Assembly (NCBI RefSeq): GCF_958298935.1
Contig: NC_084943.1
Location: 14,625,001-14,689,000, forward strand
Length of the DNA stretch: 64,000 nucleotides
Direction of reading: 5' to 3'
Source of the DNA: Phragmites australis
Taxonomy: Eukaryota > Streptophyta > Magnoliopsida > Poales > Poaceae
The position numbers and the translations under genes were made by a program. Below, piece by piece: positions 45,620-56,532 of the stretch (position 1 is its first letter; each line of letters starts with the position of its first letter). Under the pieces are notes generated by a model that was given only the letters and a program-made list of their open reading frames with translations, was not told where the DNA came from and did no database searches.

Positions 45620-46400
45620 TGACATGTGCTTCTTGTTGGCACGCCATCTGTGTGCTCAACACGCTGGGGTGATGTTTGTATTGCATTCCAGCTTAACTTG
45701 GAAGGCTTAGCTGATTCTCAAACCTTGACACGAGTGCCAGTACATTGCACTTTCATTTCCGTTACTAGTTCCTATACAGTTCGACGAATGCTCGCAAAAA
45801 TGGCAGCACAGGAACAGCCTCACTAGTGATTGGCAGTTGTGGGTGGCAGGTATTTCTGCCCCATCACTTTTCCTAATGTCACCTGTTCATAAGCAATTTG
45901 TATTTGCCTTATGACATGTCCAATGCTAGAACATGTGAATTTTTTTACTACAATAGAAATAAATTCTATAGTCTGGGAACGATGATTCACCATCACTCAC
46001 AAACTACTAAATTTTTTTTATATTTTTTCATGTGCTCTTGTGAAGTGTCACAGGACGACTCTCCCGAAGATGAAGGTGAGGGATATATAGACGGAGACAT
46101 GTAACTTGTTAGAGGAGCGATAGGTGCAGTCCATTCCTTTTGCTCATTTCCTTTTGGTAATAAATAAGTAATGTTGTGTGGCCAACCGACTTGTACGTCT
46201 TTACATAAATTTATATGAGAAATGCATAGGTTTCTATTAAAAAGGTTATTCCACAATATTATAATCTCTGCCTTGTGGGTCCCACACACGAAGAAAGAGG
46301 AAGCAACCTAACATCCACGTATTAAAACCTGATGGACACATAAATTATATGGCAGCGAAAAACACCTGTATGTTTTTGCGGACCTAGAGGCAGCAAAAAA
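45620..46400 (+). repeat. Low-copy block D, copy 1
   Basis: It shares with 55960-56500 and 60660-61080 the phrases GACATGTGCTTCT, CGCTGGGGTGATG, CAGCTxAACTTGGAAGGCT, CGAATGCT(C/T)GCAAA, GCAGCACAGGA(A/G)CAGCCTCA, then TTTCCTAATG(T/C)CACCT and AGAGAGGAAGCAAC. A spliced gene may underlie it: at 46050 an acceptor CACAG precedes a short acidic frame DDSPEDEGEGYIDGDM-stop (46051-46104). Origin unknown. Confidence 0.6.
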
Positions 46401-46639
46401 ATTATATTTAAAAAATATCCATGTACAGTGTCATTTGTTAGCAACTTAGCACTTGATAAAGAGAAAAGCAGACAACTTTGAGCAATTGGGCGGTCCAATT
46501 TCCAATCATATCCCTCCCTTGCCTCCGTTCGTTCACAAGAGAATGGGTACGGAAGCAACATCGTCAATCAAATCTGCAGTATCCTGGTCGAAGTTGTTGT
46601 CCTGATGTCTCTCATTCCGAAGATGGACATACATGTCTC

Positions 46640-46920
46640 ATTGGCTTCATGCGATGCGAGTGCCTAATGTGCCATCTCCTCACCCAACAGTATAAGTGAA
46701 AGAACCTAATAGATTAAGCAGCAAGGATGTGATCACAGCTCACAATATATGACAAATAATATACGCATGTGAGCGTGAATACGATTTGGTAGAGCATAAA
46801 TTAGCTTTTGAAATATTGGCCAGAGAGGAGAGTACTCCACGTCACAAGTGATCCGAGGATACTCTTTTATACAGCCTCGACTAGAGAAGTGGATAAGTCA
46901 CTGTAGAAAAAGAAGGGAGA
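46640..46920 (+). repeat. Low-copy block B, copy 3
   Basis: GCGAGTGCCTAATGTGCCATC, CTCACCCAACAGTATAAGTG, GTGATCACAGCTCAC, GTGAGCGTGAATACGATTTGGTA and ACTCTTTTATACAGCCTCGAC follow the order of the other copies (34355 and 36225). Here the block joins block D without interruption. Confidence 0.68.
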
Positions 46921-47285
46921 CAGTGATTCAATCTTTAAAAGAAATAGTTATTTTCATCCTACCATCAATTTTTAGACGTGTGGGAAACAGAGACAGCAGT
47001 TACCAGCTGCATCCTCTTCTGTGGTGTTGTGCATATGTGGTTGCTTGCACTTGCAGGCTGTGCTCCGTAGACAAGAGCCTGTGGATGCATGTGATTGTTG
47101 ATTCCCCGGGCTGCGCATATGAACCTGTAGCCCAACGAGGCAGTTGGGCAATGACAGAGAACTATGGCCTCTGCTGCGAAGATGGATCAGAATTTGGGCA
47201 ATGCGAGTTAATACTCAGCTAGTTAATATGAATTAAGTGTATAGTATTACATATAAGTAACATCATAGCCAACACATGCTCTATT

Positions 47286-47480
47286 TTTTTTTTTTGGCAA
47301 AATGGTGCTTTATTAATTGTCATCGTTATATTAAGCTGATACAACCATATAAAAAATTTATTTTCGGTCCCTGCATTACTAAGATACACACATTTACACA
47401 TTAAAGAACACAAAAAGGAGCCAAAACATTACATAAGACCTATAAAAGGGAAAGACTGGTACGAAGAAACAAATCTCCTC
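47286..47480 (-). mobile_element. Poly(T)-led retroelement 3' end remnant
   Basis: A T12 run followed by GGCAAAATGGTGCTTTATTAA, which on the minus strand reads as a sequence ending in a poly(A) tail. This is the usual appearance of a LINE 3' end inserted in minus orientation. No protein motif is recognisable. Confidence 0.4.
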
Positions 47481-47795
47481 TATAAAAGTTATTATGTTTA
47501 ATATCATGTGATGCTCTTGCCGATGAAATATAGAACACAAACAGAACCAATATGTAAATAATCTCTAAAGAAGACACATGTTTCTTCTTGTTAAACACAA
47601 TATCATTTCTGTATAACCATAGCGTCTAACAAAATGCGACCGCTACTGTCATTGTATAGCCTTTCATATTTTTAGTAACACATGCTCTAAATAATTAAAA
47701 AAATTGTTCCGCACCCGCACAGCTAGAGCTCGTGCTTCATTTGTCCCAAGGATGTCACAGCGATGGTGACACACCCTTGATGTATCAGGGACCAA

Positions 47796-48060
47796 GTTTT
47801 TTTTCTTTGAACGAAAATTAAGATAGTAGTACTGCCACTCTATTAAAATTGAAGCTCATAGCACATGTGCAAATGTACAGGATTTCCTCAGCGGTCGAAT
47901 TACAAGAAAACACTATAACTGAAGAGAAAGTAAGAAAGATGGAGCGACGAAAACTCAGCGTAACAGTATAGTACTGCCACAACTTCCCATTAAGACATGT
48001 TCTACATGGCATCAGAAAGACATGTTCGACATGGGTGAACATGAGCATCAGCACCAATCC
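47796..48060 (-). mobile_element. Second poly(T)-led retroelement 3' end remnant
   Basis: TTTTTTTTCTTTGAACGAAAATTAAG followed by CACTCTATTAAAATTGAAG. It has the same layout as the LINE 3' untranslated region at 61093 (poly-T, then a short motif, then TATTA). It is a fragment only. Confidence 0.4.
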
Positions 48061-49479
48061 GCCGACCTAAGTTTCATGTGGAACATGTATTCCTGATGCC
48101 GCACATTCAAAAGCTTTATGTGGTGCTTCATTGTAAGAGATCAATAAGGCACTAAAAGTCAGGAACAAACAAAACGAGTTGGATGACGGAGATCAGATCA
48201 TGCAGTAGGTAATTTGTGTGCTTCTTGCCTATCAATGCAGAAATTCTGATCGCGAGGATAGCGGAAGGCCAAAGGTGGATGCTGGGATACTACTATGCTC
48301 TTTTATACAGCAACCAGCGAAGTGCACAGATCACTGTGGGAACAAAAAGAAAAGGCAAATAGCAAACAACAGCGCATATATTTACCACTTGCAGGATCAA
48401 AATTTCGAATTTTGAGGATTTTAGAGGGGAACGAAATCTAATTCTGGATTCTTTCACTGATATGTGAGACCCACATAGCACATGACAAAAAGTTACCAAA
48501 AGTTTCATGAAATTTCATGAATTTAGATATTTCACTGGTGAATGAAAAAATTGTAAAATAAAATTAAAATCCATGACCACTTGTGCCCTCGGCTCTGGAC
48601 CTCTGATGCTGTAGGTACATGAGCGGTGGCATGCAACCTCGTTCTGTGTTGGATGTGCTTCGATAGATCGGGAATTACTGGACGTGCCTGTCGTGCATAC
48701 GTTAGATGAGATACTGGGCAGTGTAGTGCACACCAACAAAACATGGTTGCATTCACACAATAGAAGCGATGAGTGATCAGTTGATTCTCCATTTTTACCA
48801 TGAAATAAGTTGATTTTTTGGGTATGTGAGTACATATAATTAATATCACATTGTATCTGCTTGAGTTTGCCACTACCAGTTGGTTAATCCGTAACAAATT
48901 TGAGGGGACCATAGGTACGGGATTGTTCCACGACGCGCTGTCACTGGGTGCCGAACGTCGAGCACGCGAGTAAGCACGATGGTAGCCACGAACCATTCTT
49001 GAACCTTTGTCAGATGTGCCTTCCTGACGCAACGCAATCCCATGTTGCTAGCATATGGTGAGGTGCTCCACCACGGGAGAAAGTTCATGCCTGTTGCAAA
49101 TTTCGAAATCAGAGAAGCAGCAAGCCATGTCGGATGCAAGTGCTGGCTGCTCAGAATCAAAACGTGCGTTCTTTTCATCGAACAATGTGGAGTTTCCAAG
49201 GTGCCGTGTGGTAAGGCCAAGGTGGATAATGATACCGTTTATAGAGCAGCCACAGTGAATAAGTTCAGCTCGTGCAAACTGTCAGAAACTGCATTTTCAG
49301 AATGAAGAAAAGAGTCATGGCCTCGGGTGCCATCCATCTTTTACAATGTCAGATACATGGCCTCGAATATAATAGAAATGATAGGAATGAAATACTAGTT
49401 ACCGAGGCTGATTATTCTGCACGTATTGGCGCCTACTGGAAACCTGGTGGTGGAGGCCCCAGATCTGGTGAAGAACGGA
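48061..49479. other. Low-copy sequence with further copies of block B pieces; no gene supported
   Basis: 48220-48350 and 49150-49270 repeat the GAGGATA/GGCCAAxGTGGAT...TATACAGC(A/C) module seen at 38500 and 46860. The minus-strand frames at 48532-49220 are open for up to 166 codons but match no domain I know and may be chance. Confidence 0.4.
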
Positions 49480-49622
49480 TGCTAAATTCTCGTGGTAAGC
49501 TCCATTATTGTGGTCTGCATGTCCTGGGCATTTTGCTCGAACTCCGCTGCAATGGCGGCCATAGTACCTGCCAAGTCGTCGTTCCTATCGGCCAACTGGT
49601 ATAAGTGTTGCATCTGTAGCTG
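49480..49622 (-). pseudogene. Coiled-coil fragment, unknown protein
   Basis: Minus-strand frame LQMQHLYQLADRNDDL, AGTMAAIAAEFEQNAQ, DMQTTIMELTTR: a heptad-like helical stretch of about 43 residues with an uninterrupted frame. It resembles N-terminal coiled coils of Gypsy-type gag proteins, but this is a weak assignment. It is cut off close to the Copia LTR at 49651. Confidence 0.3.
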
Positions 49623-49650
49623 TGGATCCTTAGGTAGGTGTGGCAGTCTT

Positions 49651-50022
49651 TGTTAGTCAAGCCTTGAACACTAGATTAGTTAGTCCTTGTTGCATGTAGT
49701 TTCTGTTTTATGCATGCGCGCGAGCTCCAGGTTGTGGACGCCGCGCGCGTAGCAGGTCGTGGCGAGAATAGCTCGCAACGCGCCTGAGCTTGCGGACGTT
49801 GAACACGTCGTGTAGGCGTGGGGATGGACGTGCTCCAAGCCACGACGCGAGAAGCGCTCCTACGCTCTTTCCGTTTTGCATATAAAAGGATCAAACAGAA
49901 AAGCAGCTTCGGATCAGCTGCACAAAAATTCCTTCGCGTTCTAAGTGTTCGCGTGTGTGCGTGCGTGAGTTCGTGTGTGCTGGCTCGGGTTCTCGCCGGC
50001 GATCATCGCTGGGGACCTGACA
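49651..50022 (+). repeat. 5' LTR of the Copia element
   Basis: 372 bp, TG...CA. A TATA-like box GCATATAAAAGG lies at about 49878, giving a U3 of ~230 bp. GC-rich palindromic CGCGCGC runs occur at about 49737-49750. The bases before it (GTCTT) cannot be tested as a target duplication because the 3' end is missing. Confidence 0.88.
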
Positions 50023-50077
50023 ATTGGTATCAGAGCACGGTTTAGGGCTTGGACGCACGCTCTCGCCGCGCTGGCGG

Positions 50078-51009
50078 ATGACGTCGCCCGAGCGCACTCC
50101 CCCCACTGGGTTCGGCAGCCGCGGCGAGGGCAGCGGCAGAACCGACCGCGGGCTGGTTATACACCGCGTGGTCAAAGAGGCGAGAGGTCCCGCGAACTAC
50201 CCAAAGCTGACCAAGACGAACTACAACGATTGGGCATTGTTGATGAAGATCAAGCTCCAGGCGCGGTTCTTGTGGAACGCCATTGACCCAGGGGAGGTCG
50301 AGTTCCATGAGGACAGGATGGCGCTTGATGCCATCTGCAGTGCGGTCCCACCTGAGATGATCTCCACGCTCGCGATCAAGGCATCGGCAAAAGAGGCGTG
50401 GGAGAGCATCAAGACATGACGATCGGCGATGACAGGATCCGCAAGTCAAGCGCGCAGAAGCTTCGGCGTGAGTACGAGGCGCTTGCGTTCCGCGACGGCG
50501 AGACGGTCGAGGACTTCTCCCTGAGGCTTACCGGGGTGGTCAATCAACTGGCTATTCTCGGCAACCCTGAACCCGACAACAAGGTTATCGAGAAGTACTT
50601 GCACGTGGCGCGGCCCAGGTTCAAGCAACTCGTTCTCTCCATCGAGACACTGCTCGATATCTCGACATTGTCCATGGAGGAAATCACAGGGAGGCTGAAG
50701 GCTGCCGAGGAAGATGATCCGATTCCATCAGCCGCCAGCGGCGAGAAACTCTACCTCACCGAGGAGGAGTGGCTTGACCGCTACAAGAAGAAGCAGCAGG
50801 AACCCGGCCGCGACAGTGGCAGCTCTAGCAGTCGCGGGAAGCATCGCGGTGGTAGGGGCCGCGGCCGCTGCGGCGGTGGAGCCTCGGATGGATCCGGCAG
50901 CGGGCCTGGCCGGAAAGGCGACAAGTGCCACAACTGCGGCAAAATTGGCCACTGGGCCAAGGACTGCCGCAACAAGTCCAAGCGCGAGGAGCAGGCTCAT
51001 GTTGCCTAG
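50078..51009 (+). pseudogene. Copia gag with CCHC knuckle (one frameshift, one nonsense codon)
   Basis: Gag packages the element RNA. The start at 50078 (MTSPERTPPTGFG) is preferred, since an upstream ATG overlaps the primer site. The body has NYPKLTKTNYNDWALLMKIKLQAR, the usual Copia gag_2/UBN2-type core, through EAWESIKT. A one-base loss near 50417 shifts the frame, which resumes at once with IRKSSAQKLRREYEAL. A Gly/Arg/Ser-rich stretch precedes the zinc knuckle CHNCGKIGHWAKDC (50926-50967). TAG at 51007-51009, probably from CAG, separates gag from protease, which continues in the same frame. The polyprotein is otherwise well preserved, so the insertion is not very old. Confidence 0.9.
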
Positions 51010-52062
51010 GACGACGAGCCCACGCTCCTTATGATCCAGGGAGGCGTCGACTCCTCTGTCACACCTCCACCCGCCGGCCGTCGTTCTCTCCGAGATGCGG
51101 TCGCCGGAGAGCTCACTTCCATCGAGTCTTATGCAAGATCAAAGTCGGTACGCGTCCCCACGCTGCCATCGACACCACCAGTCGGCGGCGCCCTTGAGTT
51201 GGTGGAGGAGAAGGTCTTCGCCGCGCTCGATGATGAAGTCGATCGTTACCCAGGCCGGTGGATCCTGGACACCGGAGCCTCCAATCACATGACGGGGGCC
51301 CGGGGCGCGTTCTCCGACCTCAACTCGGGGATCACCGGCTCTGTGCGGTTCGGGGACGGCTCAGTAGTCCGGATCGAGGGATGCAGCATCGTGCTGCTCG
51401 CGTGCAAGAACGGGGAACACCGAGCCCTGCTCAACGTGTACTTCATTCCCCGGCTCACCGCAAACATCATCAGCGTCGGGCAATTGGATGAAAGCGGCTT
51501 CCAGGTGCTGATTGAAGACGGGGTGATGCGTGTTCGTGACAAGCACCGTCATCTGCTCGCCAAGATCTACCGCAACCCAGGCTGGCTCTACGTGCTCGAC
51601 ATCAACATTGCACGACCGGTCTGCCTGGCTGCGCACGCCGGAGAAGATGCGTGGCGCTGTCATGCTCGATTCGGGCACATCAATTTCGCCGCGCTGCGCA
51701 AGATGGGAAGAGAGGAGCTGGTCCGTGGTCTGCCGGTGCTGACACAGGTCGATCAGGTCTGTGAGGCGTGCCTCACCGGCAAGCACTGCCGCGCGCCCTT
51801 CCCACAGCACGCCATGACACGCTCCAGTGAGCCTCTTCAGCTCCTGCACGGCGACCTCTGCGGCCCGATTTCTCCACCAACACCAAGTGGCAACAAGTTC
51901 TTCTTGCTCCTCGTCGACGATTACAGCCGCTTCATGTGGTTGGCATTGCTTCCCAGCAAGGATGCCGCCGCAACCGCTATCAAGCGCATCCAAGCAGCGG
52001 CTGAGCGCAAGAGCGGGGAAAAGCTCCATGCTCTGCGCACGGACAGAGGGGGAGAGTTCGCG
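51010..52062 (+). pseudogene. Copia protease and integrase, truncated
   Basis: In the same frame as gag after the stop codon. The aspartic protease active site WILDTGASNHMTG lies at about 51260-51300, followed by HRALLNVYFIPRL and ISVGQLDESGF. The pre-integrase zinc-binding region is HARFGHINFAALRKMG ... CEACLTGKHCRAPF (H-x4-H, C-x2-C). The integrase core has its first Asp in LLHGDLCGP, LLVDDYSRFMWL, and its second Asp in LRTDRGGEF, after which the frame runs into foreign AT-rich sequence. The third catalytic residue (Glu) and all of reverse transcriptase are missing. Confidence 0.92.
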
Positions 52063-52183
52063 GTGACAATATATACAATATGTATAATATGCAATGTAAT
52101 TGAAATAAAATTAATCTTGTGGAATAAATAAAACACCCTATAATTTGTGTTGCCGATCCCTGGCAACGACGCCAGAAAGAGCT
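52062..52183 (-). mobile_element. Primer-site end of a second LTR element (internal part)
   Basis: Read on the minus strand, the LTR end is followed after 9-10 bases by TGGCGTCGTTGCCAGGGATC (52176-52157). This resembles the Asp-tRNA-type primer site TGGCGCCGTTGCCGGGGA used by Athila-like plant Gypsy elements. Only ~120 bp of internal sequence remains before the junction with the Copia integrase. Confidence 0.6.
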
Positions 52184-53551
52184 TGTTGACGCTAGTTACA
52201 CATACAATTTCATAAGCGCACACGTCAATTGTATCACTTTCACCCAAAGTATTCCAAGATTATCATACCCAAAGAGATCAGCAACCAAACTAGACAAGGA
52301 TTTAATTTAAACTAACAAACTAATCCTATTCATGAAAGCAATTGTATAGAAAGCTAAGCTAGTTGATGGTTATGATGGTATTTAAACATAAAGATTAAAG
52401 AATAGATAGAATTCAAGCCTTAGCTATATAAACAATCAATACTATTTTGGTAGCAAATAGTTAAGGTTAGTAAAATAAAGATATTAATGCATAATATATG
52501 ATAAGCTTCCTTAAATTTGTTAATTCCCCTCGATTTTCATTGAATATGAGCATGAGAATGACCAATGTATGGCCTGTTTATCCAGCTCAGCTTATACCTT
52601 AACTACTGTGCTAACGTTGACTAATAAATCTAATAACTATAATTATATCTACCAATTAGTCATCTAATCATGAACTAGACAAAGGATAAACAATACACAT
52701 GATAATCATGACTAAAAAGTAATACAAGATCACAAATCTTTAATATAAAAGCTATTGATACTTCATAAAGCATAAGATACTATCACCATCATAGCATACC
52801 TTGATAGTGACAGTTTCAGCTCTGAACCATGATCTACTATCAGTTTCAGCTCTGAACCATGATCTACTATCAGTTTCAGCTCTGAACCATGATCTAATTA
52901 GAGCCTCGCAGTCTAATTAGATCATCTAAACTAGTCTTAACTAATCTAGATAACTAAAATTAAAGTTGAAGATATTTCACCAAGATTAGCTCTGAACTTG
53001 GGATCTTCCATATCAAAAACATCGAGAGGATCATCTTTGCATAGTGTTGAGAGTTGGTGGCCACAAAATAAAGTAGTTCCCTAGGTTTCTGTGTGGCACC
53101 AAGACTCTCCTATCATGTTGGTTACGGCCAACTCGTAGGCCGGTTGTTCTCCTTCTAGAAGATGTCCATAGACTTCCATGTGGCCCAATGCTATTATTTT
53201 CTGAGATGGACTCACAAAGATAAGTCTAAATATTTAACTATTTTGTATTTATATTTGACACTTTTATAATATCCTTAGCGATGTTGGTAGTAGCCTCTGG
53301 AAGGCTTGTGCGAGGGGAATGTGTCTTGGCATTGGATGAGTCGAGGTGGGTTTCGAAATGGCAGTGTTGCACGACACTAGGGACCATGTCTGATTTTATC
53401 GTCTTTTCTACTTATTTTTATAAGTAATAACCAAACAACACTGTACACAGATATTATCAAGCTTAGCATACATAATTAATAATAATAATCAATAATCAAT
53501 AATATATTAAGATAATTTAATGTTAATATGTGTGTATAATAAGCGTCATCA
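52184..53551 (-). mobile_element. LTR of an Athila/Tat-like Gypsy element, 1368 bp
   Basis: On the plus strand it starts TGTTGACGCTAG and ends AAGCGTCATCA, giving a 10 bp imperfect terminal inverted repeat with TG...CA ends. The primer-site position shows that the element runs on the minus strand. The LTR is AT-rich and includes a three-copy 30 bp tandem repeat at 52811-52897. The flanks do not show a duplication, because the left side is truncated. Confidence 0.72.
52811..52897. repeat. 30 bp tandem repeat, three copies
   Basis: The unit starts CAGTTTCAGCTCTGAACC and ends GATCTACTAT. Copies 52811-52840, 52841-52870 and 52871-52897 are identical except for the end of the third. It lies inside the LTR. 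Confidence 0.93.
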
Positions 53552-54386
53552 ATTAACAGCCTGCAGAGCCGATCCTGCAAAACAAACCTAGCTCTTCCGC
53601 CTTGTGCTATTCATGGGTAAGACATGTGCATACATATATAAAATTCTAAGAGAGTTGATCATAATTAATTTAATCTATTGTATTTCAGTACAACCGTTCT
53701 CAACGCCTCGAGTATCAATTTCTTAAGTGAGATTCCACATCAATTATTCTCCATCACATACATCAATAATATGAATTCCACATTGAGTTGAATAAATATT
53801 GAAGCCACATAAAATTCCTACATAAAATAGAGGGGGGGGGGGGGAGTTGATGGGTGTGACAGCAAGAAGTCCTATCACCACTCGCCGAGACAACATCGCG
53901 CGTAGTGTCGGCTGAATCCCAAACCTCCATTCTCAGCATCGAAACCTCTAATTACGCAACTGCCGAATGCCTCCAATCTCGCCGATGCTCATCTAATCTC
54001 GTTATTGCCCAACGCCTAACGGAATGGGGAGAGAAAGGGCATGTTTGGTTAGTTTGCCTGTCCAGCTCGCCTCGCCTCACTCATCAAGGCTAACCTTGCC
54101 AGCATAAGAGAACGGTTTCGATTCGTCAGGGCTAGCGAAGTTAATCCTGCAAAGCGCAGGCACCGAGACAACGAGTAAGACAATTAAAAATCTAATTTCT
54201 TGCCTAGCCAGACAAGACAAGCGGCATCAAGGAATCTAAATGTGTCCAAAGACAAAAATTTGAGAAACATGCGGGGGCTTCACTTGAGTGTGCTGACATG
54301 GTGACACAGAGTCACATCACCCCTGCCAGTCTAGGGACTTGTAGCGTATGATCCAGATTAATCCAATGTAAAAATGTTTTGTGCGG
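53552..54386. other. Non-coding stretch with a G15 run
   Basis: AT-rich, then mixed sequence. A run of 15 G at about 53835-53849 stands out. 54030-54240 begins GGGCATGTTTGGTTAG and ends near CTAAATGTGTCC, a weak inverted pair that could be a hAT-type MITE. No gene was recognised. Confidence 0.45.
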
Positions 54387-54389
54387 TTA

Positions 54390-54671
54390 GGCCACTTCCA
54401 ATACAAGTTTTTTAACATTAATTAGGTGTCCACTAAGTAAAAAAAATGATGTAGTAAGTAATTTAAAGATGAAAGAGAATAAACTTATTTATTATAGAAG
54501 AAATTAGCTTTTTAAGCAATGCTAGGTGATTGGAAGACAATAGATTGCTTTGAGAAACCTTAAAAAACTAGCAATACACATATATCCATTAAAAATTTAT
54601 TTCTTAACATTCATTTCTTACTTTCTCTCTTCTATTGACATCATCTAAGAAATACAACATTATGAGTGGCC
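54390..54671. mobile_element. Tourist-type (PIF/Harbinger) MITE, 282 bp
   Basis: The terminal inverted repeat GGCCACTTCCAAT / GGCCACTCATAAT is flanked by TTA on both sides (54387-54389 and 54672-54674), the target duplication of Tourist elements. The interior is AT-rich and non-coding. Confidence 0.88.
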
Positions 54672-54773
54672 TTAACTAAAAGGCTGTTACGGATTTTGAG
54701 AGACACCAGTCGGAAAGGCTGTGGGGTTGCATGTGGCCATGTGCGCATACGAGATTCTTCGGGAAAAGAAATA

Positions 54774-55022
54774 CTCATCCATTCAGAAATAATAAGCATA
54801 TTTATTTTTTAAAATTAAATATTATGTATTTTAACTAACATTTAATCAAATTATATAATATCTAGTGTATAAAAATTATATAACTAGATTCATAATTTAA
54901 AATGATATAACACTATATATGCTTTGTAGCTATAAATGATATATTTTATAAAAAAATCTTAGTTGAAATTCAACTTCAAAGGTTAAACTAAAAATTATGC
55001 ACACTATTTCTAAAGGTAGGAG
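54774..55022. mobile_element. Stowaway-type MITE, about 249 bp
   Basis: The left end CTCATCCATTCAGAAATAAT and the right end, in inverse, CTCCTACCTTTAGAAATAGT are diverged forms of the Stowaway terminus CTCCxTCCxTT. A TA precedes the left end; the right flank reads CA, probably a mutated TA. The AT-rich interior includes paired AACTTCAAAGGTTAAACT-type sequence typical of the family. Confidence 0.72.
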
Positions 55023-55184
55023 CAGAAGCACCTTTCTCGGGCGGTTCAACATCTTTTTTTAATAAAAAACTGATGAAAAAACCGAGATGATGTTGAAATA
55101 CATGAGTATGGGCCTCATCCTTGGGCTGTATGCACGCTTCGTGGTGTTGGGATGGGGGCGGTGCGTTATTTAATTTGTCAGTGT

Positions 55185-55795
55185 TAGGGATGGAAACGGA
55201 TCGAATACTCATACAATCGAATTTGGATAGTACGATTTATCATATTTTAATCCGAATGCGAATACAGATCCGGATATCCTCGAATACGAATATGAATCGG
55301 ATAGTTCGAATACAAATCCGCATTCGGATATCTACTCGATCTTAGAAATTTTGGTCGGAAATTTAAATTTTTGAAAAAATTTGATTGAAATTTGATAAAA
55401 TTCGACTGAAATTTGTTCTAATTTGATTGGGCCGGAATTTTAGAAATTTTGTTCAAAATTCATGTTGGAAATTTAAATTTTTGATCAAATTTAACTGAAA
55501 TTTGATGAAATTTGACTGAAATTTGTTCCAATTTGATTGGGTTGGAATTTCGTTTATATCTGAAATTTCTAAAACTTTAGCAAAATTTGGTTCCCTGGTT
55601 GGCGGATACAGATACGAATTGGATATATCTCGAATTCGGATATCCACATTTGAATCCGAATCTCGAAAACGAATTCGGATATATCCATTTTAGTATCCAT
55701 TTCAGAAACGAATACGGATACGGATATCCATATTTGTATTTTAACAGATACGGAATCGGATAATTCGGATTTCCTACCATCCATTTTCACCCCTA
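55185..55795. mobile_element. hAT-type MITE, 611 bp
   Basis: The ends TAGGGATGGAAACGGAT and, in inverse, TAGGGGTGAAAATGGAT are flanked by GTCAGTGT (55177-55184) and GCCAGTGT (55796-55803), an 8 bp duplication with one mismatch. The interior is full of GGATATCCG/CGGATAT palindromes and an ~107 bp tandem duplication (GGAAATTTAAATTTTTGA at 55358 and 55467). Confidence 0.88.
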
Positions 55796-55959
55796 GCCAG
55801 TGTTGTGGTGCAGTAAAACAGTAGAACAAACAAAATATTATTCAATCGTCTACAGAGTGTGGTGGGACAGTTTGTATGTATGGATAGCTAGCTTCATGTC
55901 CATGGACGATTTGTTGGGTGCTTGAGCCGACGCATATGATGATTCAATCATCTTTAACG

Positions 55960-56532
55960 TTTGACATGTGCTTCTGTTTGGCATGCCATCCAATCTTGTG
56001 CACGTACGCTGGGGTGATGCGTGTTTTGCAACTCCAGCTCAACTTGGAAGGCTCAGCCCATAGCTCAATCCTTAGATACGAGTATCAGTACGTCTTTCTT
56101 CCATGTCGGTTACTATTACTTATAAACTTCTACGAATGCTTGCAAATAAGGCAGCACAGGAGCAGCCTCATCCATGAAGCCAGTGCTCGTCATCCATCAG
56201 CGCGCTCGGTGGCAAACCGTGGCGCACAGAAGATTGCCCGTGATGTTGTGGTTGGCCGGAGTGATGTTGTGCTCAAGCGAGAAGAGAGTAAGTGATTTTT
56301 GTTGTATTTTCATCCTATCTGTTTTCCTAATGCCACCTATTCTTAGGCAGTATTTATCTGCCTTATGTCTCAAGATAAAACAGGCGAAATAAAATTTACC
56401 ACTATATAAATAAAAGATAAAATCTAGGAATTGTAAGATTGGAGACAACGCTGATTCGTACACATGACTCACGCGGTCCATTGAATGCCCTGTGGATAAG
56501 TTAGGTCGTTTTGCCCATTTACTACCAGTAAG
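55960..56532 (+). repeat. Low-copy block D, copy 2 (left part)
   Basis: It follows block D copy 1 (45620-46400) phrase by phrase up to about 56500 and is then interrupted. The matching continuation (AAATAAGTxAT, AAGAGAGGAAGCAAC) resumes only after 60660. The final 61 bp (56472-56532) are repeated at 60604-60664. Confidence 0.65.
56472..56532 (+). repeat. 61 bp direct repeat flanking a 4.1 kb insert, left copy
   Basis: CGCGGTCCATTGA...GTAAG matches 60604-60664 with four substitutions. The copies bound 56533-60603, the segment that splits block D copy 2. Confidence 0.92.

Larger units (their letters stand above)
49651..52061 (+). mobile_element. Copia retrotransposon, 5' part only
   Basis: The 5' LTR 49651-50022 (TGTTAGTC...GACCTGACA) is followed by a perfect initiator-Met primer site TGGTATCAGAGC at 50025-50036, then gag, protease and integrase in the Copia order. 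The element breaks off inside integrase at about 52061, where sequence of another LTR element begins. No reverse transcriptase, RNase H or 3' LTR is present. Confidence 0.93.

Noticed and set aside
38753..45621. 9 bp target duplication for MULE3
   Set aside because: The flanks GGGCCCAG and CTCGTTTG do not match at any nearby offset.
50042..52029. Long minus-strand frames opposite the Copia gag and integrase (up to 222 codons)
   Set aside because: Antisense shadows of a GC-rich coding sequence; the plus strand has zinc knuckle, protease and integrase motifs.
53830..53850. G15 run as a G-quadruplex or telomere-like feature
   Set aside because: A single homopolymer, more likely a slippage or sequencing artefact; similarly the C10 runs near 59811 and 61931.
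54030..54240. hAT-type MITE beginning GGGCATGTTTGG
   Set aside because: The right end matches only weakly and no 8 bp duplication is visible.
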